Shown here: in pieces, positions 42,401-54,223 of the stretch
Position numbering within the stretch: the stretch's first letter is position 1
How the letters are laid out: each line of letters opens with the position of its first letter
Assembly (NCBI GenBank): GCA_026874595.1
Contig: CM049306.1
Span: forward strand, 21,011,019-21,075,018
Reading direction: 5' to 3'
Length of the DNA stretch: 64,000 bases
Origin: Sipunculus nudus
Lineage: Eukaryota; Annelida; Sipuncula; Golfingiida; Sipunculidae
The notes under the pieces: model-generated
What the model saw: only the letters and a program-made list of their open reading frames with translations
Database searches by the model: none
Told to the model about the DNA's origin: nothing
Made by a program: the position numbers and the translations under genes

Positions 42401-45400
42401 TTACTGTATTAATACAGGCAAAGTTCAGTGCACTGGTCACTCTCTTTAGACATGTTCGTAAATGTTCACATTATACTGAATTAAGGTTCAAATATAAAAC
42501 ATTAACTTACAGGGTAAGAATGAATCTTTCTGCCATAATGAAATGTAGTTTTACGATAGCCCACTACAATGTGGCTTGATCCTAACCGGTGTATAAACCA
42601 TCTCATTTTTTTTTTTCATATTTTTTCTCCTATATAATTTCACATGGAAAAGAATGAAAAACTCATAAATACATACACATTTGAAAAGCACTGTACTGTG
42701 TGTACTTTGTAGACTTAGAATAATCTTAACACAGCGTTTTGGGGATTTTGCCAGGGATGCTGCTTTAAAAGCAGTGATTCAAAAGGTAACGATTTGAGAT
42801 AAATCGTTTAAGAAATTATTAGAATAAAGTCACAGGTTGGTTAAACGCATTTTACAAAACCTGCATTTATAACATTATTTTAAAACGCATACACCTAAAT
42901 TATTTCTAGCATTTGCATGTGGATAAATAATTTCAGCGTGCAGTAAAGGCTGGCCAAGTCGATAAACTTCAAGGTCAAGTAAACGTATGCCAAAACTCAT
43001 TACATTATCATATAACAAAATACTTATAAAAGAAATATTAATATAGATATTAAAAATAAACTGAAGCCAATTCCTGGTAGAAAACATTTTTTATTATTTA
43101 TTTTTCCACCAAAAACATTAGGTTGTGTTATTTGTTCAAACACTATTGGCACATCTATGAGAGCTGTCAACTCGGCAGTGAGGCCATCGAAAAATATCAA
43201 GATCTCATCAAAAGCTTGGTATATCTGACAATGTCAGCTCCTAATAGTCAGGACAGAATAAAAAAAAAAAAAACAAGTATTGCAGGATTTAAGTTATCTA
43301 AATTTTGCCTGTGACGTCACACTTTGCACCAGCCATTCACATCAGGGGCCAGCCTCTGTTCTGGATGAAAAGCATACATATAACACCGCCATGTGCTATA
43401 AGGTTTACCTATTTAACACATCTGAGCCAAAGAATTTGTGGTATAATGTAACTTTGTCTCATATATCAAGCAAAAATTTGCGATTCCTGCAATTTACTGG
43501 ACAGGCCGTTAGAATGAGCATCTACAGAAGTTCTGAATGTTTATCCAGACATTTTATTTTTTACATATGTTAGTGCTGAATATAATTAGGGGCGGATCAA
43601 GGATTTAGGAAAAGGAGGAGTCCAACCCAGGAAGCCTAATAAACAACTTCCCCGTGTCCGGAAAAGGGGTGGGAGGTCCGGACTGCAAAATTGGTCTGAA
43701 ACCCTTAAAAATGGTTGCAGCTGCTATCCGCTTCTGATAATTTCTGACGGCTTGGAAGGTCTATACGTGAACTTTAAAAATGGCTTTTATAAACCGTCCC
43801 TCATTATATTTTGCGTCTCTGTGTCTCATTATAGATTAAATTGTCAAGTTGAATACCTTAGAAATCTAACCGTGTGATCTATAGCGAAAATAAAATCGAA
43901 GCATAGTATTCTGACAATTTCCAGCCAAAATACACAAAAGGGCAAACATAGGTACCAATGTCAACACAATAATCAAAAGAAAACAACTCTTTGAGAACAA
44001 TATCGTTCCTGGTATCAGTATATACTTGGACTAAATCAGTTTTCGCGTGAAATTTACAAAACATGCATGGTTCTAAAATTAGCATAAGGTTGTTTGACAA
44101 CTCGCCAGCCTTTCCGCTTACTATCCTGATCTGAATGATGGCTAGACAGAGTACCATTAATCTCAGTTGCAGAAGTCTCTTGTAGAATTCAAATAATGCG
44201 CAATTCTACTATGGAGCAAGTCAGTAAAATCTCGATATTATGACCATCAATTGGACCTCGATAAAAGGGTCGCATTTCGAGGTGGTCGTCCAAGCGATGT
44301 CTTATATTAGGAGCAAAAAAAAAAAAAAAAAAAAAAGAATCGGGACCGTGAATAAGTGATCGTTATTTTGAGGTGGTCGTTAAAGAGAAGTGGTCATTAA
44401 AGGATTTCCCTGTATATCCATATGACTTTTACTGGAAAGTTTATATTCGGCTATATCGCGGCACGTGTACGTAGCAAGGCTTTGACACGTTAAGCTCTGC
44501 ATATATCTTACACGCCGTACAAAGGCTTTGAAACCGCAACACAATGAATGGACGAATGAAAAAATGAATGAATGAATGAATGAATTAATTAATTAATTTA
44601 TGGATGGATGGATTGATGGACGGATAAATGGATGGACGGACGAATGAATAAATAAATGTAAGAACGAAATAATGAGTGAACGGACGATGTTTACCTTAAA
44701 AGAATTGTACACCACAGTTTCATTCTTCGATAAGTGTGTGAATTGCTCATAAGACATATATCATAATTTATGTATATGTTTATGTGTGTATGTGTAGGTC
44801 AGTATTATCTGAAGCACTAATGAACAAGAACCCACTACAATTTGGTCCAATTTAAACAGGAATATTTAATACAGAGCGCCCTCTACAGGGAGTGACCCTC
44901 GCGTTTGGCATTGTGTTTTACTTGATACCGTTACACCATTCCACGATCACTGTAATCTTTGATAAAGTTTGTTGGTTTTACAACAAGTATTGTGGTAAAA
45001 TGACAACATTAGATACAAATATAAACTTAAAATAAGTTTACACACACAAGGTGGCCTATAAACCGATCCAGGGCACACAGCAAAATTAGAGGCATTTTAA
45101 AGAACCACAAAAACTGCACTTAGCCTAAAGATCAATGTTGCGTTTCATATTTAGGTCTTTGTGCGTTACATATATACAGCGGCACTCAATTTTGTACATC
45201 TCATATGTAAGTACAGCAGATACATAAAACAACCACAAACCACGAGTTATGTTGGATGAAACAACAAACGGACGTCCCCGATTTACGCCCAGATATTGTT
45301 GGAGTGGGACTGTGCCAGCCCTTTTGTGAACGTTAAAGTGCTAAAAGCGAGTTAATGTGCTGTTGGTGATTTTTTAAATTTTATGCTATGTTCATGCCTC

Positions 45401-45716
45401 ACGAGTCACAGTGGTACACACTGTGTGTGAGAATTCTATACACAATGCAAGTGACAGCTGGTACGTGGATTGTAGCCCGCATGCTGTATATTTCAGGTGT
45501 AAAATAACACGATTAGTGCAGAATCCCCGAATCTGGGAAATAAACAGATACTTGTGGAAAATGGGTCTGCACCAAGAAATAATAGTCGTTATATAATGTA
45601 TATATAATGATTTTTCATTGAATTAGCAGTACTTGTTATTTAATGTATTTTATTATTAATTTAAGTATCATATTTTTCTCCATGACATTCATATATGCTC
45701 AGCATTGTGCATGTAG

Positions 45717-45766
<50 letters not shown>

Positions 45767-46930
45767 CTATATAATTATATTCAGAGATCTATAAATGCTA
45801 TGTCAGACACAACCCAAATGATTAAAAGCAAATGATCATGTTTTTGACTTAGTACCCAATTTTCACTCAACTAAGTAATATCATTTTAAATATTTGACTT
45901 CATGCCTGCCGTAACACACGTTTTGATTGAAATAAACAGTAGATATATATGTGACATTGCATTTGTCCGTGTATGGAGGTACCAGTCACGATCGTTTGGA
46001 TTTATGATTTTTGACACGTACTTTATATAAAGATTGGCTGTAGGCGCAGTAGCACTGTTATAAACTACTATACTTTTCGCAGAGCTGATATTTAGGATGA
46101 TCAGTTTCCTGTAGGGCACTGCGCCCAAACAGCATCACAATGATTTATAAACTCAAACACGTCATACTCTATATGTGAGACATGATCATAGCTGTGGGTG
46201 TTTTGACGAATTTCTCGGTTTTATGGGAATGAACCACATTGTTGACTGTGTTTCCGGAGAGTGAAAAAGTTTTCTTTCTCCCAAAATGACAGATAGCACG
46301 TTAATGGTAATGCTCTTCTGGTTCAAAGGTTAGGGTCATCGGTCATGCGGTCATGGGCAGAAGTTCAATGACCGTTGAAGGGCGCTGCCTCCACTGAACA
46401 TGGATTGGTTAACTATTTAGCCACGGATGGATATCAGCCTTGAAAGCCACCATCTGTTGATTTTATATACTTTACATATATATTCTCTGCAATAAAAATG
46501 TGGGCTTATATAAGCCAATAACTGACTATTACTAAATTGAGACGTATATGTATGTGACAAGGCTAAATTCAAACGATTTATGTGTAAAAAAATACCTTTC
46601 TTTAAATAAATGGAGGTATTACTTAAATTAATTGCAACAGCTCTGTTTGATAACCTTTGACCTAAGATATCTGAGCGAAAGGACGGGACATTGATATTTG
46701 TTGGTATGTCCGTCCGTCAGTTGGGCATAGATCTTGTTCGTAATGTCATGAAATCCAGACAAGTCCTGAATGTTCCTCTGTGGAAACCCAGAATATGACC
46801 ACTGCTACCTAATATTTCCGCAAAACGGGGGCGATAACACAGAAGCTTTGACTAACTTTCAGTAAAAATGCATGCAAAAAGGACACATTTCTCTAGAACG
46901 GCCTGAACAATTAGTCATGTTGACATCGAA
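39500..46930. other. Intergenic region, no gene recognised
   Basis: It holds a related sequence pair at 40545-40620 and 41430-41500 (shared GTTTCAGTGTCACAGCTGGT), a degenerate repeat with 'GAGGTGGTCGTT' motifs split by an A22 tract at 44240-44415, tetranucleotide (GAAT/GGAT) runs at 44545-44660 and an (AT)21 tract at 45723-45764. Short ORFs show no domain or splice support. Confidence 0.4.
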
Positions 46931-46946
46931 TTTTAACTATTGCATA

Positions 46947-47035
46947 TACAGTGATGTAGGGCTCGAGTCTAGACTTGGACTCGGAATCGAGTGGCCTTAA
47001 CTCGAACTCGGTTGGGAGACTCGGCTACATCACTG
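46947..47035. mobile_element. 89-bp hAT-like MITE
   Basis: The ends CAGTGATGTAG are inverted, and the interior is built from CTCGAGTC/GACTCGG-type near palindromes. An 8-bp direct repeat, ATTGCATA, flanks it (46939-46946 and 47036-47043). Both features fit a miniature hAT element. Confidence 0.65.
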
Positions 47036-47049
47036 ATTGCATAAGGCTC

Positions 47050-48560
47050 TCAGCATTTTCTGCACATCCCGAAAGTTTTTTGAATTATGAGTATGACATA
47101 TTACAGCCATTGGTCAATTCTTTTGCAGAGTAATTTGGTACCCGGTAGACATCAAGACAGGTCAAGAAATGACCTCACAGAAAACCCGAAATTATATGTT
47201 TCTATATGGCCTAAATCTTCATTTTACAGAACAAAAAGACGGATTTAAGGTTGTCTTTTGATACAAACAGACAATTTCTCATCCAAGATGAACTGCAATA
47301 TATCTTCTGTGTCACACATATCAGCACAAATGTTTCATTGAATATTAAATATGTGACTGGTATGTTTTGATGCAAATGGCACCACCTAAATTGACCTGCT
47401 TTACGCTTAAATTGTATTTTCCACCTTATTTCCCGTTGCGACTGATTACATATAGCCTTACTATGTCATTCATTCTTTTAAAATGCAACAGCGCATGTAA
47501 AACTAAATAAGTATAAATTGATTTCTTTTATTTGGAAGATGACGGAACTTCATATTTCTCTCATCAAAAGTATGAAGATTTTAAAGTTTTCATTACATCA
47601 TTTAAAGTCTTTTTACAAATATCTCATGCAGGAATGACTGTAACTATGGGCACGACATTTAAGAGGCATTTTTTTTTCATGTGACTGATATGTGAATGCC
47701 AACTGCAAATGTCGCCATCTTTGTAAACCTTATTTCTGAGAGCCAAAATGTGGTCACCACTCGGATTTTAATTATACTGTATATACACGAGGCATGTTGG
47801 TGACATAATATAAAAAGCATGGTCTGAAACACAACATTTACGTTGATGAATCCCGAATCTATATACATGTTGTAACAGATCCAACCGCCAACTTGGCCAC
47901 CCGGCATCCAAAGCTGCAGCTCGGGTTTCCAAGATGCTTCTGCGAAATCCACGAGAATTTCTTATTTATATCCCCCCCCCCCCCCCAAAAAAAAAAAAAA
48001 CTTTGGTCAGAGTATTACCGCATGTCTTTGGGTAATGACAAATTTTCTCCTTATAGTCAACTTTTGCGCGTGTATCAAGATAGTCTTTTCGTCAAGGAGA
48101 AATGTGCCTAGCAGTAACCAGGTCTGGCAAATTATATGATACGCAATATGTAACAACGTATACTTGCACAACTTTGGTACACTCAGTGGTAATTCCTAGA
48201 CTTGACTGAATAGAGAATAGGCTGTAGTATGATGTTGTATTATATATTTTTAAATCACCATATTTTTAGCTGACTACACGAACTAACTGGGTTGATTTTG
48301 TGTCAGGTAAGTGCCATAGTCAAGGACAAAACACATCCGAAAATATAAATTCTTCAAGATGTCAGCTGCTATATAATGAATGAACCTAGTAGGCACACCA
48401 CACATCAAGTGTCCTCTAGTTTACCTCAAAGAATATGTTCAATAATGTTCTTAGCAGCTAGACGCCACGCATATAGTATACAGCAAAATAGAGTATGTTT
48501 TTAGAAAATAACCAGGACGTTTCATCTGTGTTGCATATTATTACTATTGTTTTATTTCTA

Positions 48561-48591
<31 letters not shown>

Positions 48592-49654
48592 TATTTAAAA
48601 AAAACCGATATTTTCTATTTTTCGGGATTAGTTAAAAAAATAACGGTTTAACCTAATCATAGTTTCCTGTTCCGTAAAGCAAGGAAATTAGACATATGAA
48701 ATGATTTAATTTTTTCCCCATATTTTTAGATTGACAAATGACAGCAATTGTGTCAGTTTCTTATCTGTGATATCATATAGTGTCCCGAAACCTCACATGT
48801 TTATGGATCATGACTAGTTTTATCAATTCCCAAGGACTGGTAGCACCACCTGTATTTTATTTATATTTTTCACGCATTTCCCCCTATATTTTTAGACTGC
48901 CAAAATACAGCACGGTCCTGAAATCTGATGTGTTTATTATCCCCCCCCCCCCCCGCCCCCCTGCGGGGATGACAATGTTTTCATTGCCTTCATCTGTCGT
49001 CGTCAGTCTTCGTCAAACCTGCGGAATTTTAGGATTATTATGACCCCCGCAACATTTGCAAATTGTTTCTTTAAATTTGACACACCAGTTGTTTCCGTCA
49101 TGTTCTTGAAAGAGATTGAAAACTGGTGACCTTGACTTTGATCTATGAGAGCAAATCAGCCGAATTAATGTTCATCATCTTTACGATAACTTGTGAATGT
49201 GAACTTATATTATATCTCCAAATTTGATAGACAAAATCTTTCAACCATGTTCTCAGAAGGTTTTGAAAACTGGTGACCTTTGCCTTGATTTTGTTCTTTT
49301 CTTGTACAACCTATATAAACCAGTCATGGTTGGATTCAGTCTGCACAAATGTGTGACCCATTAATAACGGAAAAACCCTGTGTCAGAAGGTCAAAGGTCA
49401 AGATCACATCTGAAGTTAATCTCAGTATGGTTTCAGATGATAAAATTCCTTTGTGAATATTCGGCTAAACTTTCATGTTGGTCATCTAAGCGTCATGAAC
49501 AACAATATGCCACTTGTTGTATAATTTTGAAGAGTGATCATAAGACCCTGAGTCGCTTGTTCAGAAAGAGAGGCAACAGCTTTCAGTATGACCCTTAGCA
49601 GACAACTAAATGTAGAAAGTTTCTGTTAAAATCCCCTAGGAACCAAATATTATG
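47050..49654. other. Intergenic region with low-complexity tracts
   Basis: No gene was recognised. Poly(C)/poly(A) at 47973-48000, (ATT)n at 48558-48594 and poly(C) at 48943-48962. The stretch 49080-49420 carries AACTGGTGACCTTGAC-type text related to the repeat in ASB intron 1. Confidence 0.4.
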
Positions 49655-49664
49655 TGTGACCTTT

Positions 49665-49666
49665 AT

Positions 49667-49704
<38 letters not shown>

Positions 49705-52700
49705 TATTGTGAAAATAATACATAACATACATACATGCAACATATATAATACATTACATAGATACATGACGTAACAAATTACAAAACAATAACAAATGAA
49801 TCCAGAACGTGTTATACATTATGTAAATGAGATGGAAAAACAAGTTTATAATAACAAAGTATAATATTATTATCATAAAGATTTTACAACTGCCAGGTAG
49901 CAGTTTACTTTTTTGTCCATGTTTGTTGATAGAAAAAAAAGTGATACATACATAAAAATAACAAAATACTGTTATGTCTTTAAGATGCAAACAAGGTTGG
50001 ACCATTTATTATTATGTTGGTTGAGTTTACCTCTTTTGATTGCTATCATTCTTTCTATTAAATATATTTCATTTATGAATTGCAAAAAACCCTTCAAGTC
50101 TGGTTTCTTACTGTAACATCTGCAATTATATATATATTTCTTTACAACAAGAGAAAGCATATTCAGCCAAACATATTTACTATTACCAAGTAGCACATTG
50201 CCATTTGATGGTTTAATGGTCACTCTGTTTGAAGATTTCGCATTTAAGGTTCTCCAAATGTCCGTCCACAGTATCATTGTAAATGGGCATTCGCAAAAAA
50301 TGTGTTCAAGAGTTTCATCTTCTTCTTTACAGAAGGTGCATTTGCTTGTATCAATAATACGTATTTTATGTAGAAAAGGGTTTAATGTAAGTTTTCTATG
50401 TAATATATAATATTGGAACATTCGTAATTTTGATGATATTGTGGTTTTATAAAGTTTGGAGAAACCCTGGTAGACATTGTCTTCCAAGATGTTTAATTCG
50501 TCTGACCATTTTTTTAATGCTTTTTCAGGTTTAACTATATGCTTGTTAACAATACTATTGTATATCTGTTTTGTATTTTCTTTGTTTAGAAATTCTTTTA
50601 AATTAATGTCTAATTCTATTGGTGCTAGCATATCTTTATCATACCCTTGGATAATTAGTTTCCACTTATTTGGTATTGCTTTTAGTAAACTAGCATAACT
50701 GAGAAAATCAATTTTACATCTGTATTTATTACATATTTCTTTATAACTCATGAACTGTAAGTTTGTTTGTTTTAACAGATCTTTAATGTATAAAATTCCA
50801 CTATTATACAGATTTTTATATAGTAACGTTTTGTTTTGTACTTTTATATGAGAGTTAAACCAAATACATTGCGACAAGATATCTTCACATGAATCTGGGT
50901 TATAATAATTATAGTCACACCAATAATTCATAGTTTCCTCCCAGAAAGGTGCATTACAAGTCATTATATCTTTAACATCTTCACATGCTAAGTTACAGTT
51001 GAATGATGCCTCTCTAAGTTTATAAAATCCAAAGACTATTTTTCTCCAAGAATTCTGTGGGTTTTTATTTAGCAATCTTTTAATCCATGTTAATTTTAGT
51101 GCGGCGTTTTTGGAAGAAATATGAAACATACTTAAACCCCCTTTTTCCACAGTTGCAATTAATGTTTGTCTTTTTATTAAATCTGCTCGTTTACCCCATA
51201 TAAATTTATAAAGACGAGTTTCTATTTGTTTCATAAAGGCTCTAGAAGGGGTAGGTAACACTGATAAATGATATATTAATTGTGAAAGTACACAAGTTTT
51301 AAGTAAATTAATTTTGCCGAGCGGTGTCAGTTTTCTACCATTCCAAATGGATAAAATGTTATTTATTTTTTCATTGACAGGTTTGAAATTTGCATGTGAT
51401 ACATTCTCCAAAGAAGGAGAAACATTCACTCCCAACAACGTCACACCGACCTCAGAGTATGTCACACCTAATTTTTTTATAAGATTTTTGTTCAAATGAT
51501 TACCCTTTCTCAACGGCATTAAAACTGTTTTATCTTTATTAATCTTAAGGCCAGAAATTTGTTTGAAATTTTCGAACAACTGTAGTGTTTCCTTTATACT
51601 CTGGTGATCATTTACCAAAACTGTTGTATCGTCTGCATATTGTATTATTTTACTTTCCTTATTATCCACAGTTATACCCTTTATACTTTCTTCTGATCTT
51701 ATTGCAATTGCTAATAATTCTATACTTAGTATAAACAAATATGGTGATAATGGGCACCCTTGTCTTACCCCTCTTGTAACCGAGAAAAAAGGTGAACTGT
51801 GTCCATTATTTATTACACAACTTGAGATATTTTTGTTTACAGTTTTTATCATGGATATAAAGTTAGCATTGAAATTCATTAAATTTAAAATTTTATATAA
51901 GTAATCCCATTCTAAAAAATCAAAAGCTTTTTCAAAGTCTATTGCCATTAACATTGTGTCTAATTCATTATGAACAGCATATCTTATGAAACTTGTAATT
52001 TTACTTATATTTTCCCCTATGTATCTATTTTTCATAAAACCTGTCTGATCTTCGTGAATTAAGTCTGGTAAAACACTTTTGATTCTGTTTGCTATAGTTT
52101 TAGTAATAATTTTATAATCTGTATTTAGAAGTGTTAATGGTCTCCAGTTTTTAACATATAACAAGTCTTTTCCTTTTTTTGGCAACAAACTAATGATCCC
52201 TTGTCTCTGTGTCTGAGAAAATTGACCTACTTCGAAGGAATACTTAATTGCTTTAAGAAAATAGTATTTAACATCATTCCAAAAGAATTTGTAAAATTCA
52301 GCAGTGAGACCATCACTACCTGGGGATTTATTGTTTTTCATCTCCTTTAAGCTGTTTAATAATTCTTCCTCTCCTAATTCATCTGCCCAATCTTTGTTGA
52401 TCTTAGGTATTTTATCAATAAACTTTACAACAAAGGAATTGAAATTTATACTACTAATATTTGTTGAAGTATAGAGTTGCTTGTAGAAATTTTCCATACC
52501 TAACAATATTCCTTTTGGGTCACATACTATTTTACCATTTATAATCAACTTATTTATAATTTTTCTATTATAATTACGTTTCTCTAAATTAAGAAAATAT
52601 TTAGTTGGCTTTTCTCCTTCTTCATACCATCTAATTTTACTTCTTAATATTGCTCCCTTTGTTCTTTCTTCCATCAGTTTTTCTAGTTTACATTTGACAG

Positions 52701-53593
52701 AGTCTAGTTTATTTTTATTTTCATATGAAAAGTCTAAGTTTTGCAGTCCATTTATTTCTTTTTCCAATTCAGCTACTTTACATTTAGTTTTCTTTTTAGA
52801 ATAAGTGCAATAACTAATAGTTGAGCCCTTTATGACAATTTTAATTGTATCCCAGAGTAAACTTGGGTTTGTGCCCTTATTATCTGATACTGTGTTTTTT
52901 ATAGTTTGTTTAATCATTTCTACATAATCTTGATCTTGTAATAATGAACTATTGAATTTCCAATAACCTGGACCTCTAACTTGTTGGTGATCTTTTATAC
53001 ATAAGGTAATACCATTATGATCGGTTCTATATCCTGGCACAATATTTGTAGACTCTATAAAACCTATAAGTCCTAATGATATTAAAAAATAATCTAATCT
53101 ACTAGCTATCCAGGTTGGGTTAGTACGTGCCCATGTGTATTTCTGAGTATATTGGTTACAATGTCTCCAAATGTCAATTATATCTAATTCTTTCATCCAT
53201 TCATTTATTTGTTTACGAGTTTGGTTATAAGGGCAATGATCACTGCCAGTTCTGTCTATGGAGGGATTTAAAACAATGTTCCAATCTCCTCCCATTATAA
53301 TACTTTCATTTCCGATATTTTCAATTCTACGGAATAAATTATCAAAGAAGATCTCCTCTGAATTATTAGGTGCATATAAATTACATAGTGTTAATCTTTT
53401 ATCATTTAGAGTAATATCTAAAATAATAAACCTCCCATTATCATCATTGATTACATTGTGTATATCAAACGATACATGATTTTTTATTAATATAGCCACA
53501 CCTCTCGAATTATTGCTTCCACTGTTAATAAATAAACTATGACCCCACTCAGCTCTCCATCGGTTAAGGTCTTCAGGTAGACTGTGCGTTTCC
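49665..53593 (-). mobile_element. 5'-truncated L1/Tx1-like LINE, recent insertion
   Basis: On the minus strand a poly(A) tail (T run at about 49669-49702 on plus) marks the 3' end. The 5' end is truncated inside the endonuclease at its ETHS motif. Flanking copies of TGTGACCTTT (49655-49664 and 53594-53603) form the target duplication. The element is about 3.9 kb with a single long open frame and no visible decay, so insertion was recent in evolutionary terms. Confidence 0.92.
49972..53592 (-). CDS. LINE ORF2: endonuclease and reverse transcriptase
   Basis: The frame is open from the truncation point to a stop at 49972, about 1206 codons. Order: APE-type endonuclease lacking its first residues (ETHS; SRGVAILI; GGDWN; YRTDH), then a linker, then reverse transcriptase (LLPKKGKDLLYVKNWRPLTL; MAIDFEKAFDFLEW; GVRQGCPLSPYLF; QYADDTTVLV with YADD), a thumb region, and a C-terminal CTFC-x10-H-x3-C knuckle. 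Motif style fits the L1 superfamily, Tx1-like. It has no native promoter because of the truncation. Confidence 0.93.
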   Translation of the reverse strand, partial: ETHSLPEDLNRWRAEWGHSLFINSGSNNSRGVAILIKNHVSFDIHNVINDDNGRFIILDITLNDKRLTLCNLYAPNNSEEIFFDNLFRRIENIGNESIIMGGDWNIVLNPSIDRTGSDHCPYNQTRKQINEWMKELDIIDIWRHCNQYTQKYTWARTNPTWIASRLDYFLISLGLIGFIESTNIVPGYRTDHNGITLCIKDHQQVRGPGYWKFNSSLLQDQDYVEMIKQTIKNTVSDNKGTNPSLLWDTIKIVIKGSTISYCTYSKKKTKCKVAELEKEINGLQNLDFSYENKNKLDSVKCKLEKLMEERTKGAILRSKIRWYEEGEKPTKYFLNLEKRNYNRKIINKLIINGKIVCDPKGILLGMENFYKQLYTSTNISSINFNSFVVKFIDKIPKINKDWADELGEEELLNSLKEMKNNKSPGSDGLTAEFYKFFWNDVKYYFLKAIKYSFEVGQFSQTQRQGIISLLPKKGKDLLYVKNWRPLTLLNTDYKIITKTIANRIKSVLPDLIHEDQTGFMKNRYIGENISKITSFIRYAVHNELDTMLMAIDFEKAFDFLEWDYLYKILNLMNFNANFISMIKTVNKNISSCVINNGHSSPFFSVTRGVRQGCPLSPYLFILSIELLAIAIRSEESIKGITVDNKESKIIQYADDTTVLVNDHQSIKETLQLFENFKQISGLKINKDKTVLMPLRKGNHLNKNLIKKLGVTYSEVGVTLLGVNVSPSLENVSHANFKPVNEKINNILSIWNGRKLTPLGKINLLKTCVLSQLIYHLSVLPTPSRAFMKQIETRLYKFIWGKRADLIKRQTLIATVEKGGLSMFHISSKNAALKLTWIKRLLNKNPQNSWRKIVFGFYKLREASFNCNLACEDVKDIMTCNAPFWEETMNYWCDYNYYNPDSCEDILSQCIWFNSHIKVQNKTLLYKNLYNSGILYIKDLLKQTNLQFMSYKEICNKYRCKIDFLSYASLLKAIPNKWKLIIQGYDKDMLAPIELDINLKEFLNKENTKQIYNSIVNKHIVKPEKALKKWSDELNILEDNVYQGFSKLYKTTISSKLRMFQYYILHRKLTLNPFLHKIRIIDTSKCTFCKEEDETLEHIFCECPFTMILWTDIWRTLNAKSSNRVTIKPSNGNVLLGNSKYVWLNMLSLVVKKYIYNCRCYSKKPDLKGFLQFINEIYLIERMIAIKRGKLNQHNNKWSNLVCILKT

Positions 53594-53603
53594 TGTGACC
53601 TTT

Positions 53604-53939
53604 TTCCTTTGGTTGTCTTATATATAATATGGTCTGCAATAATTTGTCAAATTCAACTTAGCAGCATAGCCCATGGTCAATTTTTATATATATAGCTAAA
53701 TTAAAATAAATAACTGAAGAAACTCTAAGAAACATACGTGACGTAATTTTTGATTGCAATATTTGTAAAGAGGGAGGAGTTTGCTTTTTCCAACTTTCAT
53801 ACTTTAATTTGGCATGTATGTATCGTATTCACGGCCATAAAAACACTCACTGTTAGCTAATACTTTTACTTTTGTAGAATATGAATAGTTTTTGTCACTG
53901 TTACTCTTATTTAAACTGTATATCTACTTTGCTCAGTGT

Positions 53940-53982
<43 letters not shown>

Positions 53983-54168
53983 AATCTTATCTGAGCCATC
54001 TCCTCACACCTGATGTACCTGTTGGATAAGCGCATCTCATCTCATTTCATCTTATCTCAAACCAAGATGTCAACAGTCAACAATTCAATTTAAAAGGCTC
54101 CATGATTATCATATGAAGTCAATAAACCAGAATAATGAAAAAATAAATAGCTAAAAGTAGTCAGAGAC

Positions 54169-54223
<55 letters not shown>

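Noticed and set aside
49972-53592. Long minus-strand ORF as a host gene
   Set aside because: Endonuclease and reverse-transcriptase motifs, poly(A) tail and target duplication show it is a LINE.
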